Below are positions 10,111-24,800 of a stretch of 64,000 bases of DNA, in pieces. Location: assembly GCA_023231475.1 (NCBI GenBank), contig JALJEE010001840.1, forward strand, positions 19,359-83,358, read 5' to 3'. The translations under genes were made by a program, and so were the position numbers. The first letter of the stretch is position 1; each line of letters begins with the position of its first letter. Origin of the DNA: Seison nebaliae (lineage: Eukaryota > Rotifera > Pararotatoria > Seisonacea > Seisonidae). The notes beneath the pieces were generated by a model. That model was not told the DNA's origin. It was given only the letters and a program-made list of their open reading frames with translations, and did no database searches.

Positions 10111-10592
10111 AAAGAAAATGAAAAAAATTTATCCTATCGGGATAATTTCAATAAAAAAGAACGAATAAGATTGATTAAACGAAGGAAATTATAAGGATTC
10201 AATTTTATTGAGAAGATTAACATACCTCCTCACGAGTAATAATGACAATGACGGAAATTCCCCGTTGGTGAACATGAAAGCTGTATAATGATTATTCCAC
10301 ACAATGATCACACAAGTGCTACCATTGGTTTCAAGACAATCCCTAATGAAGCTTGAACACCATATAGGTCACTAGGGGTGGGGAACGATCTGTGATCCAA
10401 AAATGAAAAGGATCGATCCTTCTATAGTATAGAAGGAATATAGAATCTATACACTCCAAAAAAAAATCCAGACTACTATACATACCCGAGATCGATCCTA
10501 AACATGGGTATCGTTCCTAACGAAATTAAAAAATAATGAGAACGAAACAATCTCTTTTACATGTCAATCTTAAATCAACTTTTCTATCTATT
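10111..10592. other. Spacer with a small hairpin-rich repeat candidate
   Basis: About 480 bp. The part from about 10373 to 10525 contains closely spaced palindromes and is listed separately; the rest is featureless. Confidence 0.35.
10373..10525. repeat. Palindrome-rich segment, possible MITE
   Basis: Starts TAGGGGTGGGGAACGATC and ends near TATCGTTCCTAACGA, so AACGAT lies in opposite orientation at the two ends. Inside are a perfect stem CCTTCTATA/TATAGAAGG (10418-10436) and the palindrome AGGATCGATCCT. The start resembles hAT-type termini. No clear target-site duplication was found. Tentative. Confidence 0.3.
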
Positions 10593-10811
10593 TTAAGATC
10601 CTGTTCGATATGACTCAATTTGTGAGTTTTGATCTTTCTTACCACCTTTTGGAATCAGCATAACAAGAAAGATAAGGATATTGCTATAATCCATTAAAAG
10701 ATGAACTAATATCAGCATTACATATGGATTATTCAAATATGTTAAATCTTTAACAGTATTTAATGCCCAGTAAACAGGCGATAAATACATACAAGTAAAA
10801 TATTGGTTCAA
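10593..10811 (-). CDS. Possible C-terminal exon of a 7TM receptor
   Basis: The frame stays open upstream to about 10936 and ends at 10593. It encodes KAAINLNQYFTCMYLSPVYW, then two hydrophobic segments around YVMLILVHLLMDYSNILIFL, and a short polar tail (PKGGKKDQNSQIESYRTGS). Two helices plus a basic tail fit the TM6-TM7 end of a seven-helix receptor. There is no room for the other helices before CPSF1 starts on the opposite strand at 10968, so it may be an isolated relic. Family not identified. Confidence 0.25.
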   Translation of the reverse strand: MNQYFTCMYLSPVYWALNTVKDLTYLNNPYVMLILVHLLMDYSNILIFLVMLIPKGGKKDQNSQIESYRTGS

Positions 10812-10967
10812 ATTAATGGCGGCTTTAGCTATATTTTCCTCTTTGTAATCATTAAAATGCGAAGTAATAAAATAAGGAAAATATTTGGATTTTAAGCTTA
10901 ATAAAGTGAAATTTGAATTGGAAATAAATATCGTGAACTAATTGACAAATAGAAATAGTTTCTGACA

Positions 10968-13900
10968 ATGCAATGCGTATATAAAACTATCAAAACGCCA
11001 ACCGTCGTCAATTCATCATGTTGGATGAAGCCAATGGAAACAGATAAGGAATATTTGGTTACGTCATGCACGAATTATTTAAATTTCTATTTTGTGGAAA
11101 AAGACAAGTTGATTCTGGAGAAATCTTTCCTTTTTTTTGGACATGTGATTAATATGAAAAATATCAGATTACAACCAGATAGAAAGAAAGAACAATTGGT
11201 CATAATATTTAATGATGCGAAATTATCTGTGTTAGAATTAGATGAAGATTTCAATCAGTTACAAACAATTTTCTCTTATGATTTCACCGAAGATTATGAT
11301 TTGATGGAGGGTCAATTCCAGATCACTTCAATTCCTCTTATGACTGTTTCATTAAATTATCGCTGTATTTGTTTCATTTTATTCAATACGAAAATGATTC
11401 TAATTTCTTTCAATGATAAGACGACATCTTTTCTAAAGGAAGAAGATAAAATGGTTGAGGTCATCAGTACATCGAATGAACGGAAAAGAAAATTAGATGT
11501 TGATTCGTTTGGAGAAGGAGAAAAGTTTGAGAATAATAAAAAATTTATTTTTCACAAACAAGAGAATGAAATCGTGTTGAGAAATGGAGAAAAGGAAGAA
11601 GGAAATGAATTGTTAAATGATCGATATCTTTTATCAGCACAAATAGATGTTTATGATTTGTTGTGGCTCGTAACTCCTAGTATTGTACATGTGAAAGATG
11701 TAACATTTCTTAATGACTATTCTCAACCGACATTAATGTTATTGGGAGAGACGGATCAGTTATGGAATGGACATCTCGATATTATGAAACCGAAACATTT
11801 CTCCAAATGTTATTTGTTTTCATTTCATAAAAAGATTCGTTCTCTTACCAAATTCTATGAGATTCCTTCACTTCCTCATGATTCAATGAGATGTATTGGT
11901 CATCCATCCAATAATAGTGGTATGATCTTCTGTCATAATTCGATAATTTTAATGAATTCAAAATTTGAATTAATTCTCATTCAACTCAATTCATTTGCCA
12001 ACATCAATTTAAATAAGAAGAGTTTCCATTCAATTGTCGATCATATGAAAGAAGAGTTAACATTGGAATCGATTGAACCTTCTTGTATTTTTGATGATAA
12101 ATTATTTTTCATGACATCAGATGGTAAGAGTTATGTGATTTGTTTAAAAACTTATTCGGTTATTTCAACATTGTTGATGATTGGAGAAAGTGTACAGTTA
12201 TCTTTACTTACTCCTAATGGTTCTCAATTATCGTCATGCGTTTCAAATGATCAGAAATATTTGTTCACTTCTTCTAATCATTCTGATGCATTACTTTTAA
12301 AAATATCAAGAGACTGTGATACGATGAAGGTAGATATAGATGAAAATGAATCATCTTGGAATGGAGAATATGAAGCTCAAATAAATTATCATAATAATAG
12401 TAATGATTATAATGAAGAAGAGTTGTGGGAACAATTAGATGAATTATGGAAAGACGAGACAAAAATAAAAGATGAGAGCGATGAATTGAACGATAATATT
12501 TCATTGAAAATAGTGGATGTTCTAAGAAATGTTGGTCCGATAAGTAAGATGTGTTCAGGTGAATCCGCTGGTGTCGGTTCAGGCTTATTGAAAGCTGGTC
12601 GCAAATCTTTACAGATGACAAATAACGGAAATAATTTCAAGAAAATGGAAAAAGAAGAGAATGCGACGAATGATGAATCGATAGGAAATGAGGATGATGA
12701 AGAAGAAGACGATGAAATTGATGAGATGAATCAATTGTCCAATGTGATCAATAATGAAATATTTCCATTAGACATGTACTTGTCATCGGGTTATAAACAG
12801 ACGTCTTCCGTTCACCAAATTCGTCAATCAATTCGACCTGAATTCATCAGTAGTAGTAACGCTGTGGCTGAATGTAACGATTTGTTCACGTTGCATTTGA
12901 GAGATAATTTGGAAGATTTGATATGTCTGTTGAATGGAGATAATGAGATTGAGGAAGAAGAATTGAAAGAATTGAAAGAATTGTTTAATGAGAAGAAGAG
13001 AGCAACTCTCAAACAAGAACTACTTATTAAAAAGCATTTGCAACATTCACTCATTATGTTTTGTCGGACATATACATCAACTATTCTTCGAATGAAAGAT
13101 AATGAAATGAATGAAGTTGATGAGAAGGATTCTCTTGGAATTGATATGAATCAAAAAACTATTTATGCTACTTCTTGGGTATGTCAAGTGGACGGATCAT
13201 GGAAAGTGTTAAATTTACAACTTGGACAGACATTCATCCGATTAATTGATGATGTTCATTGTGTACAACATGTTAATCTCATCGAAACAAATAATTACGA
13301 TAATGACGAAATGAAATATGGAATCTCCGTTCACACCTTCTTCAACGTAGAAGTCGTACGTTGGAGTATGTCATTTCCATACGTTTTTATCACAATGAAT
13401 GATCTATTTCAGCATTTTATCATTCTCAAATATCAGCATGGACGACTAGTTGAATTAATAAAACATCCTTTACTCTCCATAAAGGAAAATGGAATTGTCA
13501 CAAATTTTCCTCAATCTTTTTGCACATTCATCACTGAGAACACAGATGATGAACATCCTTTCTATTTGTCTCATCGGCCAAAGAATGAGCGACTGAATTG
13601 GTTATTGTTCATCGATCGAACTGGAAATTTAATAATATATTTAGTGGAAGATGGACATCTAACTCAAATGTTCTATATCAACAAATTTATTTTAACACCC
13701 AAATATGCTACTGATTATTCTTCTCTCGCAATTAATCATGATCTGATGAAAAATATCGAATTACCAGAAATTCATGAGATGTGCGTTGTCTTTTCTTTCG
13801 ATTTTCGACGTTGTTATCTTTTCATAAGAATATCAGTCGATTTAGTTATTTATGAGATAAAAGAACAAAGACGAAATATATATCGAAAGAATGACGAAGT

Positions 13901-16544
13901 AAAACATTTAAATCTTTCTCATAATCTGACTGGAAATTTCGGGGAACATGAGTCGATAGAAAAAGAAGATAAACGATTGAAATTGAATTTCATAAAAATG
14001 TCGTCTGTGGACGCGACTATCGATCAACAATTCATTGGAAAATGTAAACAAATGAATTTGGAAACGACCATGTCAAACAATCATTTCAATCTTTATGATG
14101 AATTGAGTACTCTTCATCATTTGATTCGAGAATTGGGATCGGAACGTCCTGTCATATTCGAGAATTTGAAAGATTATATTGTTAATCAAATTGAAATAGA
14201 TTTATCGAAATTGAGTGAGAAGCAAATAAAAGTTATTAATCATGTGAAATTGTTGTTAAATGGTGTGAAGTTATTGTGTCAATTATCGTTCGATCTGAAT
14301 CATCATTCCAATTATCATGAATCGAATGATAACCAATTATTCGAAGAACATCAATTAAAGGAATTATTGAATGAATTATTTACTAAGAAAGAACAAACAG
14401 AAATTATGAAATTTCCATCGATAGAGAAACAATTAATGAAAGATGGATTGAATGAATCGATGATGAATGATATCAATTGGAAGTTTTTAGGACAATTGAT
14501 AAAAATCCGTTTAAATTGTTCGACGAAGAAGAAACGATTCATTTTCCCATTCGATATTGTGAATGAAAGACGAGGTATAATGGTTGGTGGAAAATATCCG
14601 ATAATTTGTTCGTTGATGGAGAAATGTCGTCTTCGAATCCATCCATTATGGTATGATGCAGAAATTCAATCATTCGCACCCTTCAATACATCCAATAGTT
14701 ATGAAGGATTTATTTATTATACACAAAAGAAAATGTTTCGTATAGCTGTTATGCCGAATACGACGAAAAATCGTTTAGATTTACATTCAAATTTTATTAA
14801 TTGGAAATATCGAATAAATGAAATTGATAAGAATTCGAGAAGTTTAGATTTGAAAAATGAGACAAAAGATGAAGAGAATGAAGAAGAGAAAGAATTACAT
14901 ATTCCAAATGAAGAAGAAATTAATCAATTGATTTCTTTAGATAAAACAATGCCTGATATGAATGAAATGAATGACGAAGTCTATTTACTCGATTATGATC
15001 ATCAATGGATATTACGTAGATGTTTCTATCCGAATTCTTCTGTAAAACATCTGACATATTCTTACGACCTAAAAATTTTCGTCGCTATTATTGAAGTGGA
15101 AGAGGAACTTGATGAGTTTCCTGTTCTCGATGTCGACACTCGAGTTAATGTTATTCTCCCGAAACTCTACGACATTAATTCGAAAAGTGCACCACGAACT
15201 AAAAGATGTCAACAATATTTGATAGTTTATGAATCGGACACATGGCAAGTCATTCCAAATTCAATTTTCAAATTTCAGAAACATCACAAAGTTACATCAA
15301 TCGCATTGACACCATTAACATTCAAAGGACATGAAAGTGGATTGCGAACGTATTTGACAGTGTCGACGATTGGGAATTATCAGGAAGATGTCTTCTCATT
15401 TGGCATGTTACATTTATTCGATTTTCTCGATGTAGTTCCTCATCCGGATAAACGATTTTCTGATCTGTCATTGAAATGTATATATTCTAAAGAACAAACC
15501 GGTCCTGTTACCGCTGTTAACAGTGTTGTTGGTCAATTGTTGGCAGGAGTAGGACAACGAGTCTTCGTTTGGACATTAGAAGAACGAAAATTGATCGATC
15601 GAGCATTTATCGATACTCAGATATTCGTCTCATCATTAAGCGTTCTAAAAAATTTCATTGTAGCATCTGATGTTTATAAATCGATTTATCTAATGAAATA
15701 TGATGAAAGTCAAAGAACTTTATCAATTTTAGCACGTGACTTCCGCCAATTATGTACCTCAACTATCAACTTTTTAGTTGATGGTCAATATCTTTCTTTC
15801 ATTGTTTGTGATACGAATGATAATTTATTTACTTATTCCTTATCCGTTGAACATGAACAGACGACTGGTCTCTCAGGTCAAATGAGTGAATCGATGTCTA
15901 CATTCTTATTAGCGGGATTCAATGCACTTGTCAGAAAAGGAGATTTCAATTTAGGACAAAGTTATCCTTTCCAAACTTCCTCAGCTACAGCAACGTCGTC
16001 ACTTCGAGTTTCCACTTTATTCTCTCATGCCATTCCTATTGAAAAGCGATTCCATCCACGACAATCTCATAATTATAAGAGAAAACAATTGACATTCATT
16101 GGAAGAGTTGATGGGGGAATTGGTTGTCTCATTCCCATCAGTGAACGGATACATAGACGACTAGAATTATTACAACGTGTTATGTCCATTGTCTTATCAT
16201 TTGAAGGAAATTTATATCCAAAAAAATTTCGGTTTTAATTTATTTTCATTATAATATTTTCATTAATAAATTGGATTTTTAAGGAAAATTCGAAAGAGTC
16301 ATGTGGAAAGTTATAATGAACAAAGAAATATTATTGATGGTGATCTCATCGGAATTTATTTGGGATTGGACTGGATAACAAAAGTTGAAATTGCCAAACG
16401 AATTGGGTCGAACGTGGAACAGGTTTATCTCTCCAAATCTTTTTAAGACTCTTTTAATGTTTCTTCTGTTTTTCTTTTCCTTCTACATTTCAATAGCTAC
16501 ATGACGATTTGGTTGAAATGAATCGTTTATTATCATGTTTCTGA
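10968..16544 (+). CDS. CPSF1: Cleavage and polyadenylation specificity factor subunit 1 (CPSF160)
   Basis: Large scaffold of the CPSF complex, which recognises the AAUAAA signal in pre-mRNA 3' processing. Three exons: 10968-16231, 16284-16422 and 16497-16544 (5451 nt, 1816 residues). The first exon is a remarkable 5264 nt. The protein matches CPSF160 end to end: N-terminal MQCVYKTIKTPT; an acidic insert around residues 560-590 (DDEEEDDEIDE); C-terminal beta-propeller region (QTGPVTAVNSVVGQLLAGVG; FIVASDVYKSIYLMKY); and a conserved tail rebuilt from the two small exons (DGDLIGIYL..., AKRIG, LHDDLVEMNRLLSCF). It is longer than human CPSF1 (1443 aa), mostly through acidic/Asn-rich inserts. Both introns begin GTT. 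Confidence 0.95.
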
Positions 16545-17474
16545 ATTGACGAGATGAAAGTCAAAAGAAAAACTTTGTCTTATGTAATTGGAAGAGAGTA
16601 TGAAAAAATTGAAGAGACATGGGAATTTGGTTGTTGAGAAGCTCGAAGATCGTTTTAATTTGTTTTTATTCATTTCGAACATCCAATTGAAAATGAATTA
16701 TTTGTTCGTCCTTTCTTCAATATAAAATAGAATTATATAACATTTTTGTATAATAGGAAAATATGTCATTTGAAAAGTTCTATGAAATATGTGAATTTAC
16801 ATGGAGAGATAAGATTGCCATTGTTACCGATAAATGGAAATCCTGAAAATTTAGTGATAAATAAACGATTTGATAATTGGGAAATGTTTTAAATATTTGA
16901 TATGAGAAGAATTGTGCGTAATTTTCAGATAACAAATTGTATATTTACAAAAGATGTTTGATGTTACTTCCATATTTTCCTTGGAATTATTTTTCTTCCA
17001 TAAAAGTTATCATTATGGAAACGATGTTACTTAAAATAATTAGTTCGATTAGAACAATATACAATTGGTTGACCTGTTCCCATGAATGAGTTATCCTTCA
17101 TTCAACTGTTTCATTGACATAGTTTGATTAAGGAAGATTTATGCAAATATATCAACTACTAACGTTACATTAATTACATGAATCTAAAACGGTCAATTTG
17201 AGGGAAGAATTATTCTCTAATAAATTTGTTTCGGTTTTAACAATAATTTGAAGGAGAAATAAATGAGAGAGGTGTTGGTTGAATGTTTAAAAAATTAGTT
17301 AAATATTCCGCATTTATGACGACAAGGCCATTCCATATATTGAACAAAATTTTTAATAACATAATTTCTTTTCATACGTCGTGTATCGTCTTATTGTTGG
17401 TGAATTGAAATTGGAAGTTGACTATTCTATTACATCATAATTGAAGTGTCGGTTGTTGTTGTTTGTGTGGAGGA

Positions 17475-17515
<41 letters not shown>

Positions 17516-18857
17516 GATGATGATGACATTGATTCTTCTAATAGTACGAACAGAAAATTTCTGTTGGAATAATCAAACATTATTTCCATCCGGTTTTTAG
17601 CGATACAATTTCCTTCAAAATTTTTAATTTAATTTTTTTTCTTCACTTTCATTACAGATCTCTTTATAAAAGGATTCCAATAAATTTAGAACATCGTATA
17701 TTGTGCAGGACAATATTGCTTTTATATACACGTTTACAGATTAATAAGAATTTCTCGCTAAATATTTTTAGAAATTAATTTATCTCTCAATAATGATGGA
17801 TAATGGATTTATAGCTTTTAATAATAGATAAAATAATGAAATTTGGTGCTTGAGGAAAAACATTAATAATTCACCAACATCTATATCAATAAAAAACCGT
17901 TTACCTACCGTTTTATGATTGATGAACGTCAATAATTATAAACCAAACACTTCCATGAAATATTATCAATGTATCGCTTATTTCCATTTTCATGTCAGAA
18001 AGTAATTTGGAAGGAAATGATGAACGACTTGTCAATTTATTTGTTCTTTAATAATTATTCGATGTAGGGAGAACATGGAGCAAACGATGAATTCGACGAT
18101 TAGTACCAATCAACAATTGATCCATCATCATTGAATATCGAAGAATATGGTGAGGAATAAGAATTAATTTTTCATGTTTTCTATCCTCGAAATGTACGAT
18201 GAAATGAATGATGCAATTCTAATAATTTTTCAAGAAGAAGGAAATCACCAAACAGACTGATTGAATTTATTATAGTTGGAAGTCGAGAGAGTTGTTGAAA
18301 TAGTTATTGGAACTAAATGATTTCCCATCGTTTTAATATTTTTCCTGAGAAACATTCCACTTCATATCTTCATCATCATCATCACCACTATCATCATTAT
18401 CATCATGCTTTTTACATCTAACATTTAGGAAAAGGAATCATTAATACGTTTACCTTCTCTAACTATTTAAGGCGAAAGAGGAAATAAGTATCGAAAAAAC
18501 AAAAAGTTTGTGAAGAGAAGAAGAGATACTTTTTTCACCAGATATCTACAAGTGTAAATGATTGAACAGATAGAGATGAAGAGAAACGGTGTCGATGAAT
18601 AAAGTTAAATTGATGGAGAAGGTATATCGAAGTTGAATAAGAATAATAATCAAATCATCCATCATTCAAATCTTTACATTTTCATATCGTCAATCATCAT
18701 CATTATCATAATTATCTACAATTATACATATCTTATGTTTTCTCAAATGAATCAATAATCATTAAGAAGTTTTTTCTTGAACCGATTCAACATATTCCAA
18801 AGGGAAAACAATAACAATAACAAGAATCTAGTTGTTGAAAGAACAAGTACACGAATC
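16545..18857. other. 2.3-kb intergenic region between CPSF1 and the TRP channel
   Basis: No coding exon could be defined on either strand. It holds an ATG/GAT microsatellite (17475-17526) and scattered CAT/ATC-rich runs near 18370-18410 and 18690-18710. It should contain the TRP-channel promoter; the last stop upstream of and in frame with its ATG is at 18756. Confidence 0.5.
17475..17526. repeat. (ATG/GAT)n trinucleotide microsatellite
   Basis: About 17 units with one interrupting AAG. Non-coding position. Confidence 0.95.
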
Positions 18858-21800
18858 ATGAGTAGGAAGGAGTATAAAGCAATTAATAATTTGATGGTTC
18901 CATTGGGATCATGGAATGTTGGGAAAAATCCTTCTCTTCTCCCACCTACTGACAATAATTCGAAAAACTCATTCTACCAACGTAAGAAAGATATGACCCA
19001 AAGGAAAGGACTTTATAGTCCATCTTTATTCATTATCGACGACAAATATACAACTTCGTTGGTGAAATGTAAGAGGCAATGCCAGAATGCGGATAGCAAT
19101 GATGAAGAGTTGAGAAATTTCATTGAACAATTGGATAATTCGTTGGAGAAACAAAAGTTAGTTTCACCTGGAATCACATCCATCTCATTACTCACATATG
19201 AAGACGGATGGTCTTGTGCACATTACACTTTGCTTAATGGAGCAACAAAAACAGCTTCTTATCTCATCGAACGAATGACTCTCTCTCAATATGCCAATTG
19301 TAGCAATAGATCATCATTGAAAGTGAAACAGGAGCAAGTTGACTTTCCTGTTTCACAATCCTTTTCGTCTATGTCTCCAATTCAATGGAATTTACATAGG
19401 AAACAACGTGAATCTTTAGTTTCAATCAAGAATTATGCATCGCCTCTTCAAACTCCAAATGATTTTCAGAAACATATGGGAACGAGTCCTCGAGTCAAAT
19501 TGAAGAGAGGTTCACTTATGCCAATGGTCCATAGTGGAGAGATATCTGAAGTCGATTCAAGCTTCACATTTCCGTCGGGAACTACTTTACTTCATCTTTG
19601 TGCTTGGTTAGATCAACACGAAATAGCAGGTCAAATTATTGGGAAGGGAGAAGATATTAATTTATTAACGATACCCGATGAGAAGGGAAATAATGTGATT
19701 CATATTGCTGCAGTTTGTCTTTCCATCAAATTCTTAAACAAATGTCAAGAAATGGCAAATAATGAACATTTGACAAAGGCAGTCAATTCAGTCAATAGAG
19801 ATGAGAAGACGCCATTAATGTTGATTTGCTCCCGGCCCTATGAAGCTCCTGATTCCAACCTATTAAAAGAATATAATGAAAGATTGAGTCAGTTTGTAAG
19901 GAATCTGCTATCCATCAACGGAATAGATATTACAATTCATTATGAGAAGGAAGGAAGTGTCCAAACAGCAATTCATCTAGCCGAAACGAATAACTTGAAA
20001 GAAATTTTAAAAAAATTGTTAATTCACTGGATTACTTATCATCATTCTGATGAGGAGAATGACAAGAGTTTCTATAACGACAAAAATCGGCGATTAACAA
20101 CAACATCCAATAATAATGAACGAACCATATCAGCTTCGTTACGTGTTTTAGCACTAGAATATTTGGACAAGAAACAGTGCCAAGCTTTCGGTCTAGTTTG
20201 TCGATCAAACCGAACTAAAGATTACAGGAAATTTAGTACGAGAAATCCGAATCAATTGGTACGAATAAATTATATGGAAGCATGTAAAATGATCGAGAAG
20301 AATATCAAATCGAAGGATTGGCAACGTATCAGTGAAATGCAATCGGAATTATGTTCAAATGTGCAAATGTTGGAGAATTTAGCATCTCATTTCCTTAATA
20401 ATGATCGATTAAATGCGGATGATAAGATTGATTATGTAACGAATGTTTATGTTGAGAAGGGCCAGTTAATGAAAGTCGATCATTTTGGATGGAGTTTCCT
20501 TCATTATTCGTTAGATTCATGTCATTTAAAACTGTTCGAAAGAGTCATTCAAATTCTTCTCCAGGAAGAATCTTATCGAACTATTTTATTCGAACTTCTC
20601 CAATTGGAGACTACTCAAATGTTCTCCAGTTATCCTGGAGGTACGACACTTCTTCATATAGCCGCTTGCAAAGACTTTTCAAAGATTATTCGATTAATTG
20701 ACGATGCGTTAAAGAAGATTGGAAACGAATCACTTCTAATCAATAAAACTGATCAAGAATTACAGACACCGTTACACGTGGCCGCTCAGAATGGTTTGAG
20801 TAGTTGTTGCGTTCAATTATTGCTTATGGGAGCAGATGCTCGATTGGTAAATAAAGATAATTCGAATGCTTTACAACTTCTAATTCGATCACAATATTTT
20901 ACTTGTCCAATCTCTTTAAACACTATCGAAATTTTCTTATATAGTAGTGATAAGTGTTTTATTGACTATATCATTGACGAGAAGAAGAAAGAATTTTGTT
21001 CGTTGAGGAATCGTACAGGAAGCAATTGTTTCGTCAATGTTAATAATTTGCACGCTATTAACATAATCAATAACATTGACAATTGCGGATGGTCAGCAAT
21101 CCATTATGCTGTTGCATATCGACAGATAGAATTAGCCGAATATTTTTCGATGCAAATCAGAGACGATTGTCTATTAACTATCAATTCGGATGCAATCATT
21201 CTCAAGAATCGTGATAATACTGAATATCGTGCCGAAACGACATTACTCCATTTATGTGTTTATGAGGAGACACATCGACTGCTATCATACTTATTAGAAA
21301 GATTTCAGAATATCATCGACCCAAATGCTTCAGATATCGACGGAATTACTCCATTACATATTGCATGTGCAATGAACGATATTCAATCAGTAGAAACATT
21401 ATTAAAACATGATGCCGATCCCACACTCTGTAATAATGTCGGTCAATTACCTTATAATTTTGCATCGGATAACATTTTCCATTCCACTGACCTATTACAT
21501 GATCATACTGACATTTTAGATCTCTTAATTCGTTATGGACATAATCCGAACAGTTCTACTAGTACTGGATGGACGGCAGCTCATTATTGCCTAGCTAATC
21601 AGCAATTGGAATCAGCAAAAAACCTCATACTCAATATGAGTGAATTAGACAAAGTGAATAACACATCAATCACAATTGGCGACTTGACATATCAAACTGG
21701 TACAACATTGTTGATGTTATCAGCCTATCATGGCTACTATGATATTTGTTCATCGTTGATACAAAGGAAGGTAAACCTTGATAATTATGATGGTAATCGT

Positions 21801-24800
21801 AATACTGCCATTCATCTTGCTGTCGTACATCAACAATTAGATATAATAAAACTATTATTAAATGCTTGTGCTAATCCATTCATATCGAATTCAGATAATT
21901 ATACATGTATACATTCAGCCATTATTCATGAATATGAGGAAGCAATTCATTTGCTGGTAAGATCGAGTGAAGATATCGACCAAATCGAACAAACTTCCTC
22001 CACAAATTCAATGAGTCTACTTTGCTTAGCAGTTGAACGGAATAACCATCGAATATTTTCTCATATTCTCAAGAATAACGGCTGGTTACATCGCGATTGT
22101 ATCTCTTCTATTATTGCCACGGAAAATTTGAAAGTTCTATCAATCATTTTCGATAAATTGGATCGTATTGATGCCACCAGAATTGACGCTAAATTCCAAG
22201 ATGATTTAGTTGGAGCAATTTTTAGAGAATTTGCTCAGAAGAACTGTTCAAGTCATATGATGCTATCTCAAATTCTTAACGCCTATGAAAATTTAACAAA
22301 AGATTTGAAAAATTCAACATTATTCGAGAAGGTGAACGAATACGAAGCATCACAAATTAATCTAAATCAATTTGATCAAGATTGTTCAGTGATAGCAAGA
22401 AATGTAGAGCCATATATACGTCCAATGCCGACTGATATTATTTTCATAATAACTCAATTTAATGCTGTCGATTCCCTGAAACTTTTATTAGATGAAACTT
22501 ATTTTAATGATAAATTGTGGTACATATGGATCAATACTCGTCATCATCTGACCAAATATTACAACGTGCTGGAATGTGCTTTATTGTTGAATCATTATGA
22601 AATCATCATTGCAATTTGTGAAAAATTCCAACCGCGACATCGCTCGAGAGGAGTCGGTAGTAGAAGACAAATGGAAAAACAGGAATTAGGTAAATCTCGC
22701 CGACCTAATGCTCCGTCTGGTTATACACCCAAATTAGGCATGCAAGACGACAATTTCTTAAACATATTTAAGTTTAACAGTTGTGGGAATGTACGTGAAG
22801 TTCTTTGTGATTCGATTTCTGTGAAGAATACAGTGGCATTCAATATGTTGAATCTGTTTCTGCGAGTCGATCTTTTGGGTCATCGGGCTTATGCCTTTCT
22901 AAGAAGATTAGAACCGTCTTGTGACGATCTCTCTCATTTCATTTTGGAATTCGATAAAACAAAATTTCGACAACATAATGAAATGCTTCATAAACGTAAA
23001 TTAGAGAGACAAACTTTATATAAGCAAATTTGTTCTGGCTGTGATTTTCTGCGACTTAAATTCCATCGTTGTTGCTGCAAGCAAATAAAAATCGATACAG
23101 ACGGTATTAAGAACAATGAGAATATTTATGAGAATAAACGTGAAAGTCAATTATTGAGCTATGAAGGAAATTTACTAAAGTTTTTTTTCTTTAATATATC
23201 AAGTATAATGTTTTAATTCATTTAAGGCAACATCCCACTGTCATTCAACGAACGAGTGACATCTCCAGAGATGACAGCCAAAGACAATCTGTCCATTTAT
23301 GGAGAGATCATCAAGTTTCGTCGTATATGCCAATAACACCTTTAGAAAGTATCTTCTACAACAGTCGATTAGATCTGATTACTCATCCGGTAATAAGTTG
23401 TCTCGTTGATCAGAAATGGACAATGTTAGCCAGTAACAATTTCCATATTTGGTTGTTCATCGAAATGTTACTCTTATGTCTTTGGACGACGAATGTTCTT
23501 TGGATTCCGTATAATGAAAAACGAGAGTATGGATTTAATAGATTAACATTCTTTCGCAGTTTATTGTGGCTGACGATTTTCCTATTAATGTTCTTCAACA
23601 TTTATCATCAGGTGAATGAAGTAATTACATTGAAACGGAGACATATGGCCTTTAAGAAAAAGATATATGAACGTCAGGAATTGTATGGTGTTCGGAGATC
23701 GAGACATAAAGAACATGATCCAATTAATGACGAAAGATCGTTACCTTGGATGAGATATCTGTTATATGTTGAGAAACCGTCATTATTATTTTTTAAGATT
23801 GATACGATAATAGACATAATTGCTTTCCTTTTGATTTTCATCTATATCACTGCTCATATCATCGATATCATTGTTGGAAAAGATGAACAGGCAAAGATTG
23901 TTGAAAGAATTGGTATGTTCACTATCGCCATCATATGGTTGAGATTTATTATTATTCTTCGATTTATTCAAATTTCCTTTTACGGCTACACGTTAGCGGT
24001 AGGTGAATTAGTGATTATGCTCCGTTTGATGGTGCATGATATCTGCCGCTTTTTATTCCTTTTTGCACTTGTTTATATTCCATTCACCGGTTGTTTCTGG
24101 TGCGTTTTTGGAGGTGAAAAACTTAATCATTCAACCGAATGTTTCGATGTTTGCGTGAATTATGTGCACCATAACAAAATCCTCAATGTCAGCTCGTCAC
24201 CCGATTGCAATATTGACGAATTGAAGAGTACCAATTATGCGGATTGTGTTGTAAAAACAAAAAATATGAATTCATTTTTCGAAGCTATGGGAACTGTAGC
24301 TAGATTGATAGTTGTTGATGAATATGATATCGATGCTATGATGAAAATAGATAAATTTATTACAATAACAATGTTGTCAACTTTCTTTTTTATTTGCTCA
24401 ATTCTCGCTCTCAATATTTTCATCGGTCTTATTTCCAACATCTTGAGCACTGACGCATTCAAGCTTATCCGTGCAAGATTTTTAATGGAACGACTTAATA
24501 TTTTGTTAAATGCTGAATGGAAACTTAGAAGTTCTCGCTTGTTAGATCTGGTAAAGAAGTTTAACGATAAATCGGCTTATGTTATCGATTTGGATACGGA
24601 TGATGCAGAAGTTCAAGAATTTATTGCACATGCAACTAAGCGGGAGAAATATTTAAACGATTTGGAGAAAGAGGAGAAGAAGATGAAAAGAAACAATCAA
24701 CAAAATCAGTTTCAACAACATTCGATTGCCACTAGCCAGTCGAACATGAATAACATGAAAATTAACGAAGATCTTTACCAAAAAATTAACCAATTAACAA

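Noticed and set aside
12274-13054. Minus-strand frames inside CPSF1
   Set aside because: Antisense of the acidic CPSF1 insert; the CPSF1 frame is conserved, these are not.
17475-17526. GAT repeat as coding poly-Asp
   Set aside because: No frame around it continues into a protein on either side.
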